40,132 bases of DNA from Candidatus Scalindua sp. (GCA_021776915.1 JAIQZU010000013.1:1-40132); one strand, 5' to 3'; positions 25,772 through 35,197 are shown, counted from the stretch's first letter. A program made the numbers and translations. Notes: a model not told the origin generated them from the letters alone.

Positions 25772-27469
25772 TCACTTCAGTTCCTGTATTTCGTTCCTGA
25801 TAATATCAGCGACAGGTGAGTCCGGTACAATCTCTAAGAACATTTTAAAATCTTCGATGGCTTTCTTAAACTGTCCATTCTTTTTAAATGATTCACCCCT
25901 ATACCTGAAAGCAACCGGATTCAGTGGAAACAGTTCAAGTGATTTATCAAAGTCTGTTATAGCTTCGTCAATCCTGCCTGTCTGAAGCAAAAGAATTCCT
26001 CTTTCAGTATACAATCCTGCGTAGGAAGGCCTGATAGTTATTGCCTTACTGTAATCCTGAATGGCATTCTCTGCTTCATCCATTTCTCTATACATTTTTG
26101 CTCTCAGGTAATAGGCAAATGTTTTGTTTGGAGACAAGCTGATGCATTTCCCAAAATCTTCAATTGCCTCTTCAGGTTTTCCTATATCAGCAAAGAATAT
26201 AGCCCTGGAGAAATATGCATCACTGAGATTTGGATCCAAATCTATTGCTTTATTAAAGTCATTAATTGCATCATCAAGCCTGCCTGTTTCTGTAAAAGCA
26301 ACGCCTCTGTTGCAATACGCCTGTGCATGACTGGGGTCTATATCAATCACTTTATTGTAATCCTGTATAGCCTTATCTATTTCACCCGCCTTCTTTAGAG
26401 CTATCGCTCTATTAAAATAAGAAAGTGTAAACGCCGGATTAATCGAAATGGCCTCGCTGAAATCTTCTATTGCTTTACCATAATCACCTTTTACTCCAAA
26501 TAGTGAACCCCTGTTATAATATGCAGAAGCGTATTTATAATTGAGAGATATTGCCAGGTTATAATTTTTTATTGCCTCGGAAATCATTTCCATTTTCTCG
26601 AATACTACACCTCTGTTACAATAGGCGCCAGGATTCTTAGGGTTTAACAAGATGGCCTTATTGCAATCGTTCAACGCTCCCCTGTTATTTCCTCCTTCTT
26701 TTCTTATTTTAGAACGATTTAGAAATACATTTGAAATCACTTCCTTCTTATTCAAATTCATTAGAAAGCAACCATTGTCTACACTTTTTTTGTCAAACCG
26801 CTCTATACTATGTGTTGCGTAAAAGGTATCAGAAAGGCTCATTCCACTGTGTCCCATTTCAATATTTATCCTCTGTTTGCCGTCATCATATCTGACAAAG
26901 ATATGTTCAGGAACGTTTACACCAAACAATGGCAACTTCAACCTCTCCGCTATGGACAGATAAAGAACAGAGAGTCCTATGCAGTTTCCTTTTCTTCCAT
27001 CCATTACCTTATTTAAATATAAATCTTCCAGATTACCGGTCGGTACATAAGTAAATCCAAGTTCATCAAACAAAAATTCATTAATAGTATTTACTATCGT
27101 TTCAGGTTTATCACTTTCCATGATTCGCGCCTTTATCATCCTGGCGTACCAATCAATGCATTCCACATAATCACTTATCTTAATTTCTGAATATTCCTCT
27201 TTTGCTATAAGTAATGATGTCTCAGCAATATCAATAAGCTGCTCGTCAATATGAATTAAATCCTGAAACAGCTTATTACCTGAATGTTGTACCTGGCCAT
27301 GTTGGATGACCTGTAAATTTTCAGTTATGTTGTTTTCTGCAAATGTTATTGCTGGATCGCCGGGAACCAGCAGAACACATACCAACACCTTCATAAGCCA
27401 GACAACTTTTATTCTGCTATTAGTATTCTTCTTAATGGGTTTCACGGTATAAAATCGCACTTTGCTCAC
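25772..27469 (-). CDS. Exported transglutaminase-like (SirB1-type) protein with C-terminal TPR repeats
   Basis: 565 residues. A basic N-terminus and hydrophobic stretch (about 21-45) suggest a signal peptide. An in-frame ATG at 27394 would leave a shorter, more normal one; the listed start is GTG and neither has a clear ribosome-binding site. Residues about 70-225 match the transglutaminase-like core of the SirB1 type: C163 in GRKGNCIGLSVLYLSIAERL, H189 in VPEHIFVRYDDG, and acidic E204 in INIEMGHSG, a plausible catalytic triad. From about 255 to 560 there are eight or nine TPR units (e.g. AYCNRGVVFEKMEMISEAIKNY). It probably acts in the envelope as a protein-interaction scaffold with peptidase or ligase-like potential; activity is not proven. 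Confidence 0.85.
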   Translation of the reverse strand: MSKVRFYTVKPIKKNTNSRIKVVWLMKVLVCVLLVPGDPAITFAENNITENLQVIQHGQVQHSGNKLFQDLIHIDEQLIDIAETSLLIAKEEYSEIKISDYVECIDWYARMIKARIMESDKPETIVNTINEFLFDELGFTYVPTGNLEDLYLNKVMDGRKGNCIGLSVLYLSIAERLKLPLFGVNVPEHIFVRYDDGKQRINIEMGHSGMSLSDTFYATHSIERFDKKSVDNGCFLMNLNKKEVISNVFLNRSKIRKEGGNNRGALNDCNKAILLNPKNPGAYCNRGVVFEKMEMISEAIKNYNLAISLNYKYASAYYNRGSLFGVKGDYGKAIEDFSEAISINPAFTLSYFNRAIALKKAGEIDKAIQDYNKVIDIDPSHAQAYCNRGVAFTETGRLDDAINDFNKAIDLDPNLSDAYFSRAIFFADIGKPEEAIEDFGKCISLSPNKTFAYYLRAKMYREMDEAENAIQDYSKAITIRPSYAGLYTERGILLLQTGRIDEAITDFDKSLELFPLNPVAFRYRGESFKKNGQFKKAIEDFKMFLEIVPDSPVADIIRNEIQELK

Positions 27470-27590
27470 ACTGATAAAAAAAACAAATCAAGGTATAAAT
27501 TCCTTGACTCATGGGTATATTTTCAATAGCATTAAACTAGTTAGAATTGTTCGATAATTATAGAATTTTGCTACGAAAAACATTAAAATT

Positions 27591-29069
27591 ATGATAAACA
27601 GAAAAAACAGTATACTCTTTATATCAGGAATTTTATCTTCCATTCTCTTCATATCAACACTTATTTTTGCAAAGGAAGGAACTTCTCTCTTATTTGATGA
27701 TTTTAATTTTCCAACAGGGAATGCGGCAGAAGAGTTTGTAACTATTTCATTTGATGATTTATTTAATATTCTTGGTAATTACAGCACCCTCACAGACTCT
27801 CAGAAAGAAGACTCATGGCGTGAATATAAGGGTAAGTATGTAAGATGGGAAGGAATTGTCAATTATAAAGGCTCAAGCAAGGACGATTGGAACAGAATCG
27901 GCATTAGACACAACGTCAATACAAATGTTGAGTTAATGTTTGACGAAGACAAGAAAGGCATGATTAAGGTAATAAAGAAAGGGGATAATGTTACTTATAC
28001 AGGGAAATTATCATTATTATTCGAAAGAGATCTGCTGTTCAGACTGGAAGATGCAAATATTGAAACAATTAATGGTATAACAGCCGACGACTTAAATAGT
28101 AAACTTGAGGAGGATGCCGCATTATCATTACAGTCCTCTCAGATATCAGAAACATCTATTGATTCGGAATCAGTGGAGTCTCCGGAAGGAGAAGCTATTT
28201 TATCTTTTGATGGCCTGAACAAAATTTTTGGCAAACACAGCAGTATTACTCAAGCAAGAAAAGAAGAGCTATGGAAGCAATACAGAGGAAAGTACATAAG
28301 ATGGCAAGGTACCGTTAATTACAGGGGTTTAGGCGGAAATGATTTGAGACGGGTCGGTATCCGGCATACAACAGGTACAAATGTGGAATTAAGATTTGAT
28401 GAAAAGAAGAATGATTTGGTTCAGATGATAAAAAGAGAAGATAATATAACTTATACCGGTAAACTGTCAGAACTGTTTGGAAGAAACCTTCTATGCAGTA
28501 TTGAGGATGTTGACATAGAGAAAATTGGTGATAAGACAATCACTGAAATTCATGAAGCCGCATCAGCAGTTTCAGATACCGACTCAGCCACGGAAAACGC
28601 AATCGACAATGATGTAATTAAAGAACCTGAGATTGTAATGGCAGAATCAATGGCGCCAACGGTTATTCAAAAAGATGAAATAGAAATTACGGAAACACAG
28701 GATGGATTCATAAAACTATCCTTCGATGAGCTTGATGAAATCTTTGGTAAGAAAAACAAAATGACAGAATCGCAAAAGGATACACTGTGGGAAAAATACA
28801 ATAACAAGTACGTCAGATGGACCGGAGAGATTATGTCCAGAGGAAAAGGCAGGGTCAGCGGCCTGAGAATGGGAATAAAGCACAAAAAAGGTACTGATGT
28901 TGAATTAATCTTCGATAACGAAAAAGAAGAAGCAGTTCTGCAAACAGAGAAAGACGATAAAATCATTTATACAGGCAAGCTCGTTACCAGGCGTGGATAT
29001 ATCCTTCCTTATAAATTAGAAGATGGAAATATAGAAAATATTGTAAAAGCCCAGTCAACTACAGAATAG
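27591..29069 (+). CDS. Secreted protein with three copies of a ~110-residue OB-like module
   Basis: 492 residues with a signal peptide (about 1-27, ending FAKEG). Three repeats follow at roughly 48-160, 198-310 and 378-488. Each has the plan [FI]-x-x-[SL]-F-D-x-[LI]-x-x-I-[LF]-G, then KYVRWxG, then GIRH/GIKH-x-x-x-T-x-VEL-x-FD, then a closing ITYTGKL and LED-x-[ND]-IE. Acidic low-complexity linkers join them. The small beta-rich units around KYVRWxG and YTGKL resemble an OB-fold such as the tRNA_anti-like group, but I cannot assign a family. It is divergently transcribed from one TPR gene and followed by another. No clear ribosome-binding site precedes the ATG. Confidence 0.75.
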   Translation: MINRKNSILFISGILSSILFISTLIFAKEGTSLLFDDFNFPTGNAAEEFVTISFDDLFNILGNYSTLTDSQKEDSWREYKGKYVRWEGIVNYKGSSKDDWNRIGIRHNVNTNVELMFDEDKKGMIKVIKKGDNVTYTGKLSLLFERDLLFRLEDANIETINGITADDLNSKLEEDAALSLQSSQISETSIDSESVESPEGEAILSFDGLNKIFGKHSSITQARKEELWKQYRGKYIRWQGTVNYRGLGGNDLRRVGIRHTTGTNVELRFDEKKNDLVQMIKREDNITYTGKLSELFGRNLLCSIEDVDIEKIGDKTITEIHEAASAVSDTDSATENAIDNDVIKEPEIVMAESMAPTVIQKDEIEITETQDGFIKLSFDELDEIFGKKNKMTESQKDTLWEKYNNKYVRWTGEIMSRGKGRVSGLRMGIKHKKGTDVELIFDNEKEEAVLQTEKDDKIIYTGKLVTRRGYILPYKLEDGNIENIVKAQSTTE

Positions 29070-29089
29070 TTTATTGTAGCCGGAGGCTT

Positions 29090-29116
29090 CCTGCCCGAAT
29101 AGGTACAGGCGGGTAG
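29090..29116. repeat. GC-rich tiny repeat, family B (copy 3, diverged)
   Basis: This 27-bp GC-rich stretch begins CCTGCCCGA and ends CAGGCGGGTAG, matching the ends of the elements at 2610 and 9180 with a different middle. It lies between the triple-repeat gene and the TPR gene and contains no ORF. Confidence 0.5.
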
Positions 29117-29211
29117 TCTGCGTTTCCCGGCATTTAATGAGACCATGTAAGGTTCTCAACCTCAAAATTGCTTAATTTTATCCTAACTATTACAGAAAAG
29201 TGAGGCACTCT

Positions 29212-31050
29212 ATGTTGAAAAAAGCATTTTTCTCATTTTTTATCCTGTTTACACTTTTCTGTTTCAATAACATTGTTTTAACCGCTGAGGACATTCCCAG
29301 GCATGACGAGCTTATTGTCAAGGGAAACAGGCTGCTTGTAAAAAAGAAGTATAACGAAGCGCTTGAAGCATACGACGAGGCAATAAAGTTAAAATTTGAT
29401 TCCTTCAAAGGATGGTACAATAAAGGCATAACCCTTGATTTACTTGGCAGGTACGATGACGCCGTAGCAGCGCTTAATCAGGCAGTCAGGATAGAACCAA
29501 ACAATCATGAAGCATGGTTTGTTAAGGGTAATGCATTAGATCATAATACAAAATTTGAAGAATCAGTTTCTGCATTCGACAGGGCATTAAGTCTCAAACC
29601 AGATTATATCGAAGCGCTCTATAAAAAAGGAAATGTGCTTGACCATATTGGTAAATATGATGATGCGATTGAGATATACAACAGGATTATTGAATTAAAG
29701 CCATATTCACATGAAGCATGGAACAATAAGGGGCTTACACTCGCGAGAATACCGGAAAGAAGAACGGAGGCAATTGAGGCGTATGACAGGGCAATCGAAA
29801 TAAAGCCCGACTACTACGAAGCGTGGATTAACAAAGGAAATGCCTATGTCCGCATAAGAAATTATGAAGATGCTGTCAAATCCTATGACAAGGCAATAGA
29901 GATAAAACCGGGAGAGCATGCGGCATGGGCTGACAAAGGTTTTACACTGGCAGATCTTGGAGAGAATGAGAAGGCCGCAGAGGCATTTAAGAAGGCCGTA
30001 GAACTTAAACCCAATTCCTACGCTTCATGGAACGGTATGGGCCTGGCGCTTGACAAGCTGGATAGATACGAGGAATCAGTAACTGCCTATAAAAAAGCCT
30101 CCGAAATAGATCCCAACTCATACGGTGCCTGGACAAATCTGGGACTTGCCTACTCCCGTGTAAACAGGCACAACAAAGCCATAAATGCATACACACATGC
30201 CATCAAACTGCAACCGGATTCATACGAAACAATAACAAATAAAGCCCTTGAGTTTTTAAAGCTCGAAAAGTATTCGGAGGCGTTTACTACAATTGAAAGA
30301 GCCATAAACCTCAAACCCGATTATCCCCAGGCCTGGAATACTAAAGGAGAGGTGCTTACGAATTTAGGAGAAATTGATGAAGCAATTAAAGCCTACAATA
30401 TGACAACAAAAATTATCTCTGATCAGGAGGCTTACGAGATTCCACGTCTGGGCAAGATCAAATATCAGGCTTTGAATAAGAAGGGCCTTGCTTTCGTCCG
30501 GATTGAAAAATTTAAAAAAGCGACTGAAGAGTTCGATAAAGCCCTGGATATAGACCCTAACTCCCACGCAACCTGGATGAACAAAGGACTCGCACTCGCA
30601 AGAATCGGTGAACTTGAAGAATCTCTAAAGGCATTTGACAGGGTAACAACACTGAAACCGGATTCGTATGAGGTATGGAATTACAAAGGTTTTGCGTTAG
30701 AAGATCTTGGAAGATTGCAGGAGGCCATACTTGCATTTGACAAGGCAGTAACTGTCAACCCGAATTTCTTTGCGGCTCTTAACAATAAGGGCCTCGTCCT
30801 TGATAAACTTGGAAAGCATGAAGAGGCAATTGAGGCATATAACAAGTCCATACAGACAAATCCTGAGTTTGATGCCGCATGGTTCAACAAGGCCTGTACG
30901 TACGCCCTGTTGAAAGAAAAGGATAAAATGCTGAGTTCATTAAAAAGAGCAATAGGCTTAAACCCTCAGTACAAGATGGCACTGAAACAGGTTCCCGACT
31001 TTGAAGGCTACAGAAATGACCCTGACTTTATAAAACTGACGGGAAGATAG
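29212..31050 (+). CDS. Exported TPR-repeat protein
   Basis: 612 residues from the ATG at 29212, which has GTGAGG seven bases upstream. A GTG at 29200 is an alternative start. A signal peptide (MLKKAFFSFFILFTLFCFNNIVLTA) precedes about 15 or 16 consecutive 34-residue TPR units with the pattern AWxNKGxxLxxLGxxEEAIxAYDKAIEIKPxx. Almost the whole mature protein is repeat. Such solenoids are protein-protein scaffolds in the envelope. No partner can be named, although the triple-module and transglutaminase-TPR proteins beside it suggest a shared envelope role. Confidence 0.92.
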   Translation: MLKKAFFSFFILFTLFCFNNIVLTAEDIPRHDELIVKGNRLLVKKKYNEALEAYDEAIKLKFDSFKGWYNKGITLDLLGRYDDAVAALNQAVRIEPNNHEAWFVKGNALDHNTKFEESVSAFDRALSLKPDYIEALYKKGNVLDHIGKYDDAIEIYNRIIELKPYSHEAWNNKGLTLARIPERRTEAIEAYDRAIEIKPDYYEAWINKGNAYVRIRNYEDAVKSYDKAIEIKPGEHAAWADKGFTLADLGENEKAAEAFKKAVELKPNSYASWNGMGLALDKLDRYEESVTAYKKASEIDPNSYGAWTNLGLAYSRVNRHNKAINAYTHAIKLQPDSYETITNKALEFLKLEKYSEAFTTIERAINLKPDYPQAWNTKGEVLTNLGEIDEAIKAYNMTTKIISDQEAYEIPRLGKIKYQALNKKGLAFVRIEKFKKATEEFDKALDIDPNSHATWMNKGLALARIGELEESLKAFDRVTTLKPDSYEVWNYKGFALEDLGRLQEAILAFDKAVTVNPNFFAALNNKGLVLDKLGKHEEAIEAYNKSIQTNPEFDAAWFNKACTYALLKEKDKMLSSLKRAIGLNPQYKMALKQVPDFEGYRNDPDFIKLTGR

Positions 31051-31146
31051 TCAGCATAAACGAGTATAAAAGTAAGGCCAAAGGTTTGCCCCACGGCTTA
31101 ATTCAATAACATTGCAGGCAAGCAGGATAAAGTTTCCATAGAAAAA

Positions 31147-31548
31147 ATGAATATCCAGGTAGCTGTATTATGCGATTCGGCAACAGAGTATCAGAACAGG
31201 CTTTGCATCCTCGGCATCTTCGACACAATAAGAACTCACCAACTCCCAGCCACCAAACCTCAATGTTCGATAGCATTACAAATATTATGGGCCAGGATTG
31301 AAGAGGGCCCTCACACAATAAAGACTAAATTTATGGATGATGATGGTAATCCAACGCTGAAACCCGTTAACTCCTCCGTTGTGGTGTTAATACCTCCAAC
31401 GTCTTCATTCGTTACTACTAATCATATCCTCAATATTCAACAATTGAAATTTACGAAGACCGGTAATTATCTGGTCGTTATTGATATTGATGGAAAAATG
31501 GTAACAGAGATTCAGCTTCAGGTCTTATTGATAGAGCAAAAAACGTGA
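31147..31548 (+). CDS. Small protein resembling DUF6941
   Basis: 133 residues without signal peptide or TM. The opening (IQVAVLCDSA) and the block LCILGIFDTI followed by a Pro-containing segment resemble the DUF6941 family of small beta-rich bacterial proteins of unknown function. I base this on pattern memory only. The gene lies about 100 bases after the TPR gene on the same strand, with no obvious ribosome-binding site, and converges with the small exported-protein gene. Confidence 0.7.
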   Translation: MNIQVAVLCDSATEYQNRLCILGIFDTIRTHQLPATKPQCSIALQILWARIEEGPHTIKTKFMDDDGNPTLKPVNSSVVVLIPPTSSFVTTNHILNIQQLKFTKTGNYLVVIDIDGKMVTEIQLQVLLIEQKT

Positions 31549-31583
31549 CAACGGCATTTGTGCTGACGCACTAAAGCCTATGG

Positions 31584-31934
31584 TTATTTATCATCCGGCC
31601 CACTGAAGTTTAATTCCTCATGGCTTGTAAGTATGTTTGGATGGATATACCAATCCCCTGTAAAAGCCTTTGTAGCGATCCTGTGTGCAGTCTCAGATTC
31701 TTTTGCCATGGTAACACCATAGGTTAGCCCGCTCGTAATTCCACCCAGAATAGCATAAGCCGCCTTAAATGGGAAATAAGCCGCTGATGTAACTACGCTG
31801 GCAGCAACCAAACCTGTCTTTCCCGCACCAGAATGCTCTGCATACGTCTTTGCATCCACATCCCTCAGAAAACTCCCCTGAACGATAAAACCAATACAAG
31901 AAACCAGTGCAAGTATTATGAATATATTTCTCAT
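31584..31934 (-). CDS. Small exported protein of unknown function
   Basis: 116 residues from the ATG at 31934, chosen because AGGAGG stands just upstream. An in-frame upstream start at 32015 lacks one. An N-terminal signal sequence (MRNIFIILALVSCIGFIVQGSF) is followed by a Gly/Ala-rich hydrophobic stretch (about 42-72) that may be a membrane hairpin, and a conserved-looking end (FTGDWYIHPNIL ... LNFSGPDDK). Comparable short envelope proteins occur in other anaerobes, but I do not recognise a named family. Confidence 0.75.
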   Translation of the reverse strand: MRNIFIILALVSCIGFIVQGSFLRDVDAKTYAEHSGAGKTGLVAASVVTSAAYFPFKAAYAILGGITSGLTYGVTMAKESETAHRIATKAFTGDWYIHPNILTSHEELNFSGPDDK

Positions 31935-32355
31935 TTTCTCCCTCCTATAATAAGATTTGATATTTTCATATTTAAAGGAAATGTCCACATAAATATGAAA
32001 CACGTAGTGCGGCATAGCCGCAACTAAATTTAAAATAATTTAGAGATGTAGGGATTTAGAAATTCCTCTTTCCCTTAATTTCTCAATTCTTACTGTATTT
32101 TTACAAAGACTTCCTGAATATTGCCGGAAGAGTGAACAGTCAGACTGGTTATAGGTGTAAATGTACACCATTAAACTCGATGAGTATTTAAATAATGTGG
32201 ATGATGGTTTGAACAACCTGACAAATATGATACTTTGACACCTTATATTCAATTTGTTATATAGCACAGATGCCTGAAACTTTCAAGCTTAAAAAACCCC
32301 CTTCATCAGAATAGAACCTGACAATATGGCAAGAACATCTTTTCCTGCTTTATTG
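31935..32355. other. Gene-poor stretch
   Basis: About 420 AT-rich bases between the small exported protein and the isomerase. A 75-codon minus-strand ORF (32040-32267) has no ribosome-binding site and an unconvincing composition, so I do not call it. I see no repeat or hairpin of note. Confidence 0.4.
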
Positions 32356-33267
32356 TTACTCTAACCCAATTTTCTTCAGGAAATCGACTCCATCCATCAA
32401 ATCCTTTTCTGTCTCTCTTGGGTGAATTTCTAAAATCTTTATAGTATCTTTTTTCAGATATTTCTTTAGCAAATCAAAATCAACCCCACCTGTCCCTGGT
32501 ACATGGTGGTCTGAATATCCATTTACATCATGAAGATGAACGCCAACCAGTAGTTTGCCATAAGCGTCAAGCAGTTCCTTTGTCCCTACTATACCTAAAT
32601 TCTCCTGAACCTTTGCATGGCCCACATCATGCCAGTAGCCGATTCTCCCGCCTCCAAACTTCTCGAATATCACAGACATCTCTTCAAAATCTGGACACTC
32701 CCTGAAGTGGTATCTATTCTCAATGCCAATATCAACATCATACTTCTCTGCAGCCTTTTGAATTTCATCCATGCTCAGTAACATCATATCAAGCGTCTTC
32801 CCTTTCTTCCTGTCCCTGAGCATCCTGAACTCCCCAAGCTTCCTTTTATGTTCATCTGAACCTACCTTCCCGGCATCATACAGACTGAAGAGTTCCTCAC
32901 TCACAGTATCCATCGGTACCATCCCAAGATGCAAGACTACAGCCCTTGCTCCAAGCTCTGAGGCAATCTGTATCGTCTTAACGGCATATTTTACTGCCAA
33001 AGACCTTTCTTCCCTATCTTCAGATGAGAAATGAAATACATCGGCTCCGCCGGTTTCAAGAATATCCGGAACCGGGAAAAAGTTATGTATACTGACTATC
33101 TTTAAATCTTTCGTCTTATTCAGGAACTGTTTGATTTGTTTGAATGTATCTCCCGAAATTCTGTATTCCAGTTCCACCTCTCTAAACCCGAGTCCGGCAA
33201 AACACTCCATGAGTTTCTGCCCGTCTTTTAACTCCCCGGATTTCCATACAGTCGAAATTCCCAGCAT
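32356..33267 (-). CDS. Sugar phosphate isomerase/epimerase-like TIM-barrel protein
   Basis: 303 residues of the xylose-isomerase-like TIM barrel (AP endonuclease 2 superfamily). It opens MLGISTVW with barrel strands through VSIHNFFP and AVVLHLGM. The likely metal ligands are in GIENR (Glu), WHDVGHA (Asp and His), GVHLHDVNG (His and Asp) and ILEIHP (Glu), the usual divalent-metal set. The family includes isomerases, epimerases and dehydratases of sugars and inositols, and the substrate is not predictable here. The gene stands alone, with gaps of several hundred bases on both sides. Confidence 0.88.
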   Translation of the reverse strand: MLGISTVWKSGELKDGQKLMECFAGLGFREVELEYRISGDTFKQIKQFLNKTKDLKIVSIHNFFPVPDILETGGADVFHFSSEDREERSLAVKYAVKTIQIASELGARAVVLHLGMVPMDTVSEELFSLYDAGKVGSDEHKRKLGEFRMLRDRKKGKTLDMMLLSMDEIQKAAEKYDVDIGIENRYHFRECPDFEEMSVIFEKFGGGRIGYWHDVGHAKVQENLGIVGTKELLDAYGKLLVGVHLHDVNGYSDHHVPGTGGVDFDLLKKYLKKDTIKILEIHPRETEKDLMDGVDFLKKIGLE

Positions 33268-33604
33268 AAAGTATATATTCTCTTTTCCTTCAAATAACTA
33301 ATTTTTGCCAGTATATCATATATCTACATGCTTGTTAATTATGATTATTATACTATCTGGCAAGTTAATATCTTTTGCGAAGTGAAGACGGTTAATACAA
33401 TGATACGGCAGGATAGAATGAAAATTTGTAAGGGATAGAAAATTTACTAATTAACCATAGTCAGGTGTGCACATAACGTTCTGCATAAGCAACCACAACC
33501 TGTGCGTCATACTTACAAGAGAGGCTAGAAGCGGCAGCCTCGATAAATGTTAAATCGCATTGTTATTTGTGGTTGGCTTCATGCGCTTGTTCGACAGTCT
33601 TTAA
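33268..33604. other. Intergenic region containing an attC-like site
   Basis: This 337-bp gap holds the isomerase promoter side on the left and the attC-like structure at 33471-33595 on the right. No gene is seen. It marks the left boundary of the accessory island. Confidence 0.5.
33471..33595 (-). other. Candidate integron attC site (~125 bp)
   Basis: Read on the minus strand, the site opens with GTCGAAC (33595-33589) ten bases beyond the stop codon of the Nudix-like gene and ends with CGTTATGT near 33471. The arms at 33483-33498 and 33567-33584 pair through CAACCACAA/TTGTGGTTG and on to GCATAAG. Two unpaired bases on one side look like the extrahelical bases of attC. An inner hairpin GAGGCT/AGCCTC (33521-33526, 33536-33541) occupies the centre. 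Length and layout resemble long Vibrio-type attC sites. The outer boxes match the consensus only in part. Confidence 0.55.
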
Positions 33605-34168
33605 TCATTTATTTCCGAATATTGATTTTATCTTTTCTCTTTCTACAAATTTCCATGTATGAATAATTTCTTCATTTTGTTCAATTTCTATTGTTGTAAA
33701 TTTACTTTCAAGCCTTATTTTCAAATGACACTCACATTCATAAATTTTATATGAAGACAATAAGCCTGGATAAGAGGGTGATTTCATGACTTCTGTATAA
33801 GGGTCTTTAATACAATAATTTTCAACTTGATCAGGTATTATATTTAGCTCCTCTTTTAGTCCTCTATAAAAAGCGTCTAATGGTTTTTCATTAGAAAACA
33901 TTTTTTCAGCTGGAGCAGTACTTCTTAATTGATGTTTATTCGAAGATGAAGTAATTTCTTCTTCAACTAATATTTTTCCATCTTGGCAAATAAATATCTT
34001 TACAATTGCTATAGACCTGCTCAAAGGAGAAGTATTTAGGGTTGTTTCATTCCTTTCTATTTCTTTATATAGGTCTTCAACTGTATTGCAATTAGGGCGT
34101 TTCCATAAGTTAATGTCAACCTTGTCTTGAAGAAAATCTCTTAATTCTCTGACATTGTTAAAGTACAC
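33605..34168 (-). CDS. Nudix-like protein of the cassette gene pair
   Basis: 187 residues, starting at GTG with AAAGGAG six bases upstream. A partial Nudix box is visible: E94-x7-R102-x-L-x-E106-E107-x-x-I (in EKPLDAFYRGLKEELNI). It differs from the consensus at two places: the Glu after Arg is Gly, and the Gly before the last hydrophobic is Asn. Strand VKIFICQDGKILVEEE precedes it, as in Nudix folds. It may hydrolyse or bind nucleotide diphosphate derivatives, or be a binding-only relative. The gene lies 10 bases downstream of a 325-residue partner and is followed by an attC-like site, so the two genes probably moved as one cassette. Confidence 0.7.
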   Translation of the reverse strand: MYFNNVRELRDFLQDKVDINLWKRPNCNTVEDLYKEIERNETTLNTSPLSRSIAIVKIFICQDGKILVEEEITSSSNKHQLRSTAPAEKMFSNEKPLDAFYRGLKEELNIIPDQVENYCIKDPYTEVMKSPSYPGLLSSYKIYECECHLKIRLESKFTTIEIEQNEEIIHTWKFVEREKIKSIFGNK

Positions 34169-34178
34169 ATATTCTCCT

Positions 34179-35156
34179 TTAACTATTAAAATAATCGTTT
34201 ATAAATTTAATAAGCCTAGCATAACCCCAACCTATCACAATCCATTTAGATTTTAACATTAGAATATCATTTAACGAAGGCAAAGAATTTGTCTTTCTAT
34301 TCTTTTTAGTAATCAAATTAAGATATTTGTATTTAATCTTATCTTTATCTAAAATAATTTCGCTTTTTTCAAAATATTCATGGTTAGTATCCTTAACAAC
34401 TTTCTTGTGTGGATAGTAAACAGATATACCTCTAGTGATATCAGTATATTTATCACTATTAAAATTGTCTTTCATTGCCTTTAATATACACCTGTCTATT
34501 GCGCCGTCAAAACAAACAATCTCGTTCTCTTCTGTTCGTGGATTATAATAAGGATGACCAAATGAATGATCATGTTCATTATAGCTATTTGGGTTAAGCC
34601 ATTCTACGAATTGATCTACCATGGAATTTTTATCATTTAGTGTAGAAAGTTTCCCTTCCTCGTCTATCTTAACCGTATAAACAATAAAAATATAATATGG
34701 GGCTACTGGTTTTGTTGCATCGTGAGTATTTATATTTGTATATGCTATTCCATTATCTTCAAAATGAAAGTTTGAATGTGTGTTTATTAGTATTTTTTCA
34801 CTCAGGCTTTCTAACATATCATCATCTGAAAAGCTTTTCGGAGGCCAAGCTTTTAAAATAGTAAATTTAGATGTGAGGTTTATTCTTTGATTTTTGTCAT
34901 ACTTTGATCTTTTAAATACAGCGACTTTTCCATTACAAACAAAGAATACACCAATTTGCAAATTACAAAAAAGAGACTTTGCGGCAATATTAATATATTC
35001 ACGTTTGAGTAATTTTTTTTTAGTCAAGTATATATCAGTACATTTGAAGTTTTTCATTAACAATGATAATTTAATGTCTCCTTGATTTAGTTCTCCTTCA
35101 AAGCTTTTCCTAAAATTTCGACCTATACAAGTTTTTGTATCAACTTTTTCTTTCAT
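34179..35156 (-). CDS. Uncharacterised protein paired with the Nudix-like gene
   Basis: 325 residues, Lys/Asn/Ile-rich, no signal or TM. I do not recognise it with confidence. The part around 68-165 (VFFVCNGKVAVFKRSK ... YYIFIVYTVKIDEEGKL ... FVEWLNP) has the strand pattern of a Nudix fold but lacks a Nudix box. The C-terminal part (LPSLNDILMLKSKWIVIGWGYARLIKFI) looks helical. It is first in a two-gene unit, with the next start 10 bases after its stop. The strong AT bias and position between attC-like sites suggest recent horizontal transfer. Confidence 0.6.
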   Translation of the reverse strand: MKEKVDTKTCIGRNFRKSFEGELNQGDIKLSLLMKNFKCTDIYLTKKKLLKREYINIAAKSLFCNLQIGVFFVCNGKVAVFKRSKYDKNQRINLTSKFTILKAWPPKSFSDDDMLESLSEKILINTHSNFHFEDNGIAYTNINTHDATKPVAPYYIFIVYTVKIDEEGKLSTLNDKNSMVDQFVEWLNPNSYNEHDHSFGHPYYNPRTEENEIVCFDGAIDRCILKAMKDNFNSDKYTDITRGISVYYPHKKVVKDTNHEYFEKSEIILDKDKIKYKYLNLITKKNRKTNSLPSLNDILMLKSKWIVIGWGYARLIKFINDYFNS

Positions 35157-35197
35157 TAGTTTTTCAATTGTGTCCTGAAAAATATCTTTTTACAGTT

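Noticed and set aside
32040-32267. 75-codon minus-strand ORF
   Set aside because: No ribosome-binding site, unconvincing composition and no family resemblance.
33471-33595. tRNA or structured RNA gene
   Set aside because: The extensive pairing has no tRNA arms or conserved T-loop; position after a stop codon and extrahelical bases fit an attC-like site better.
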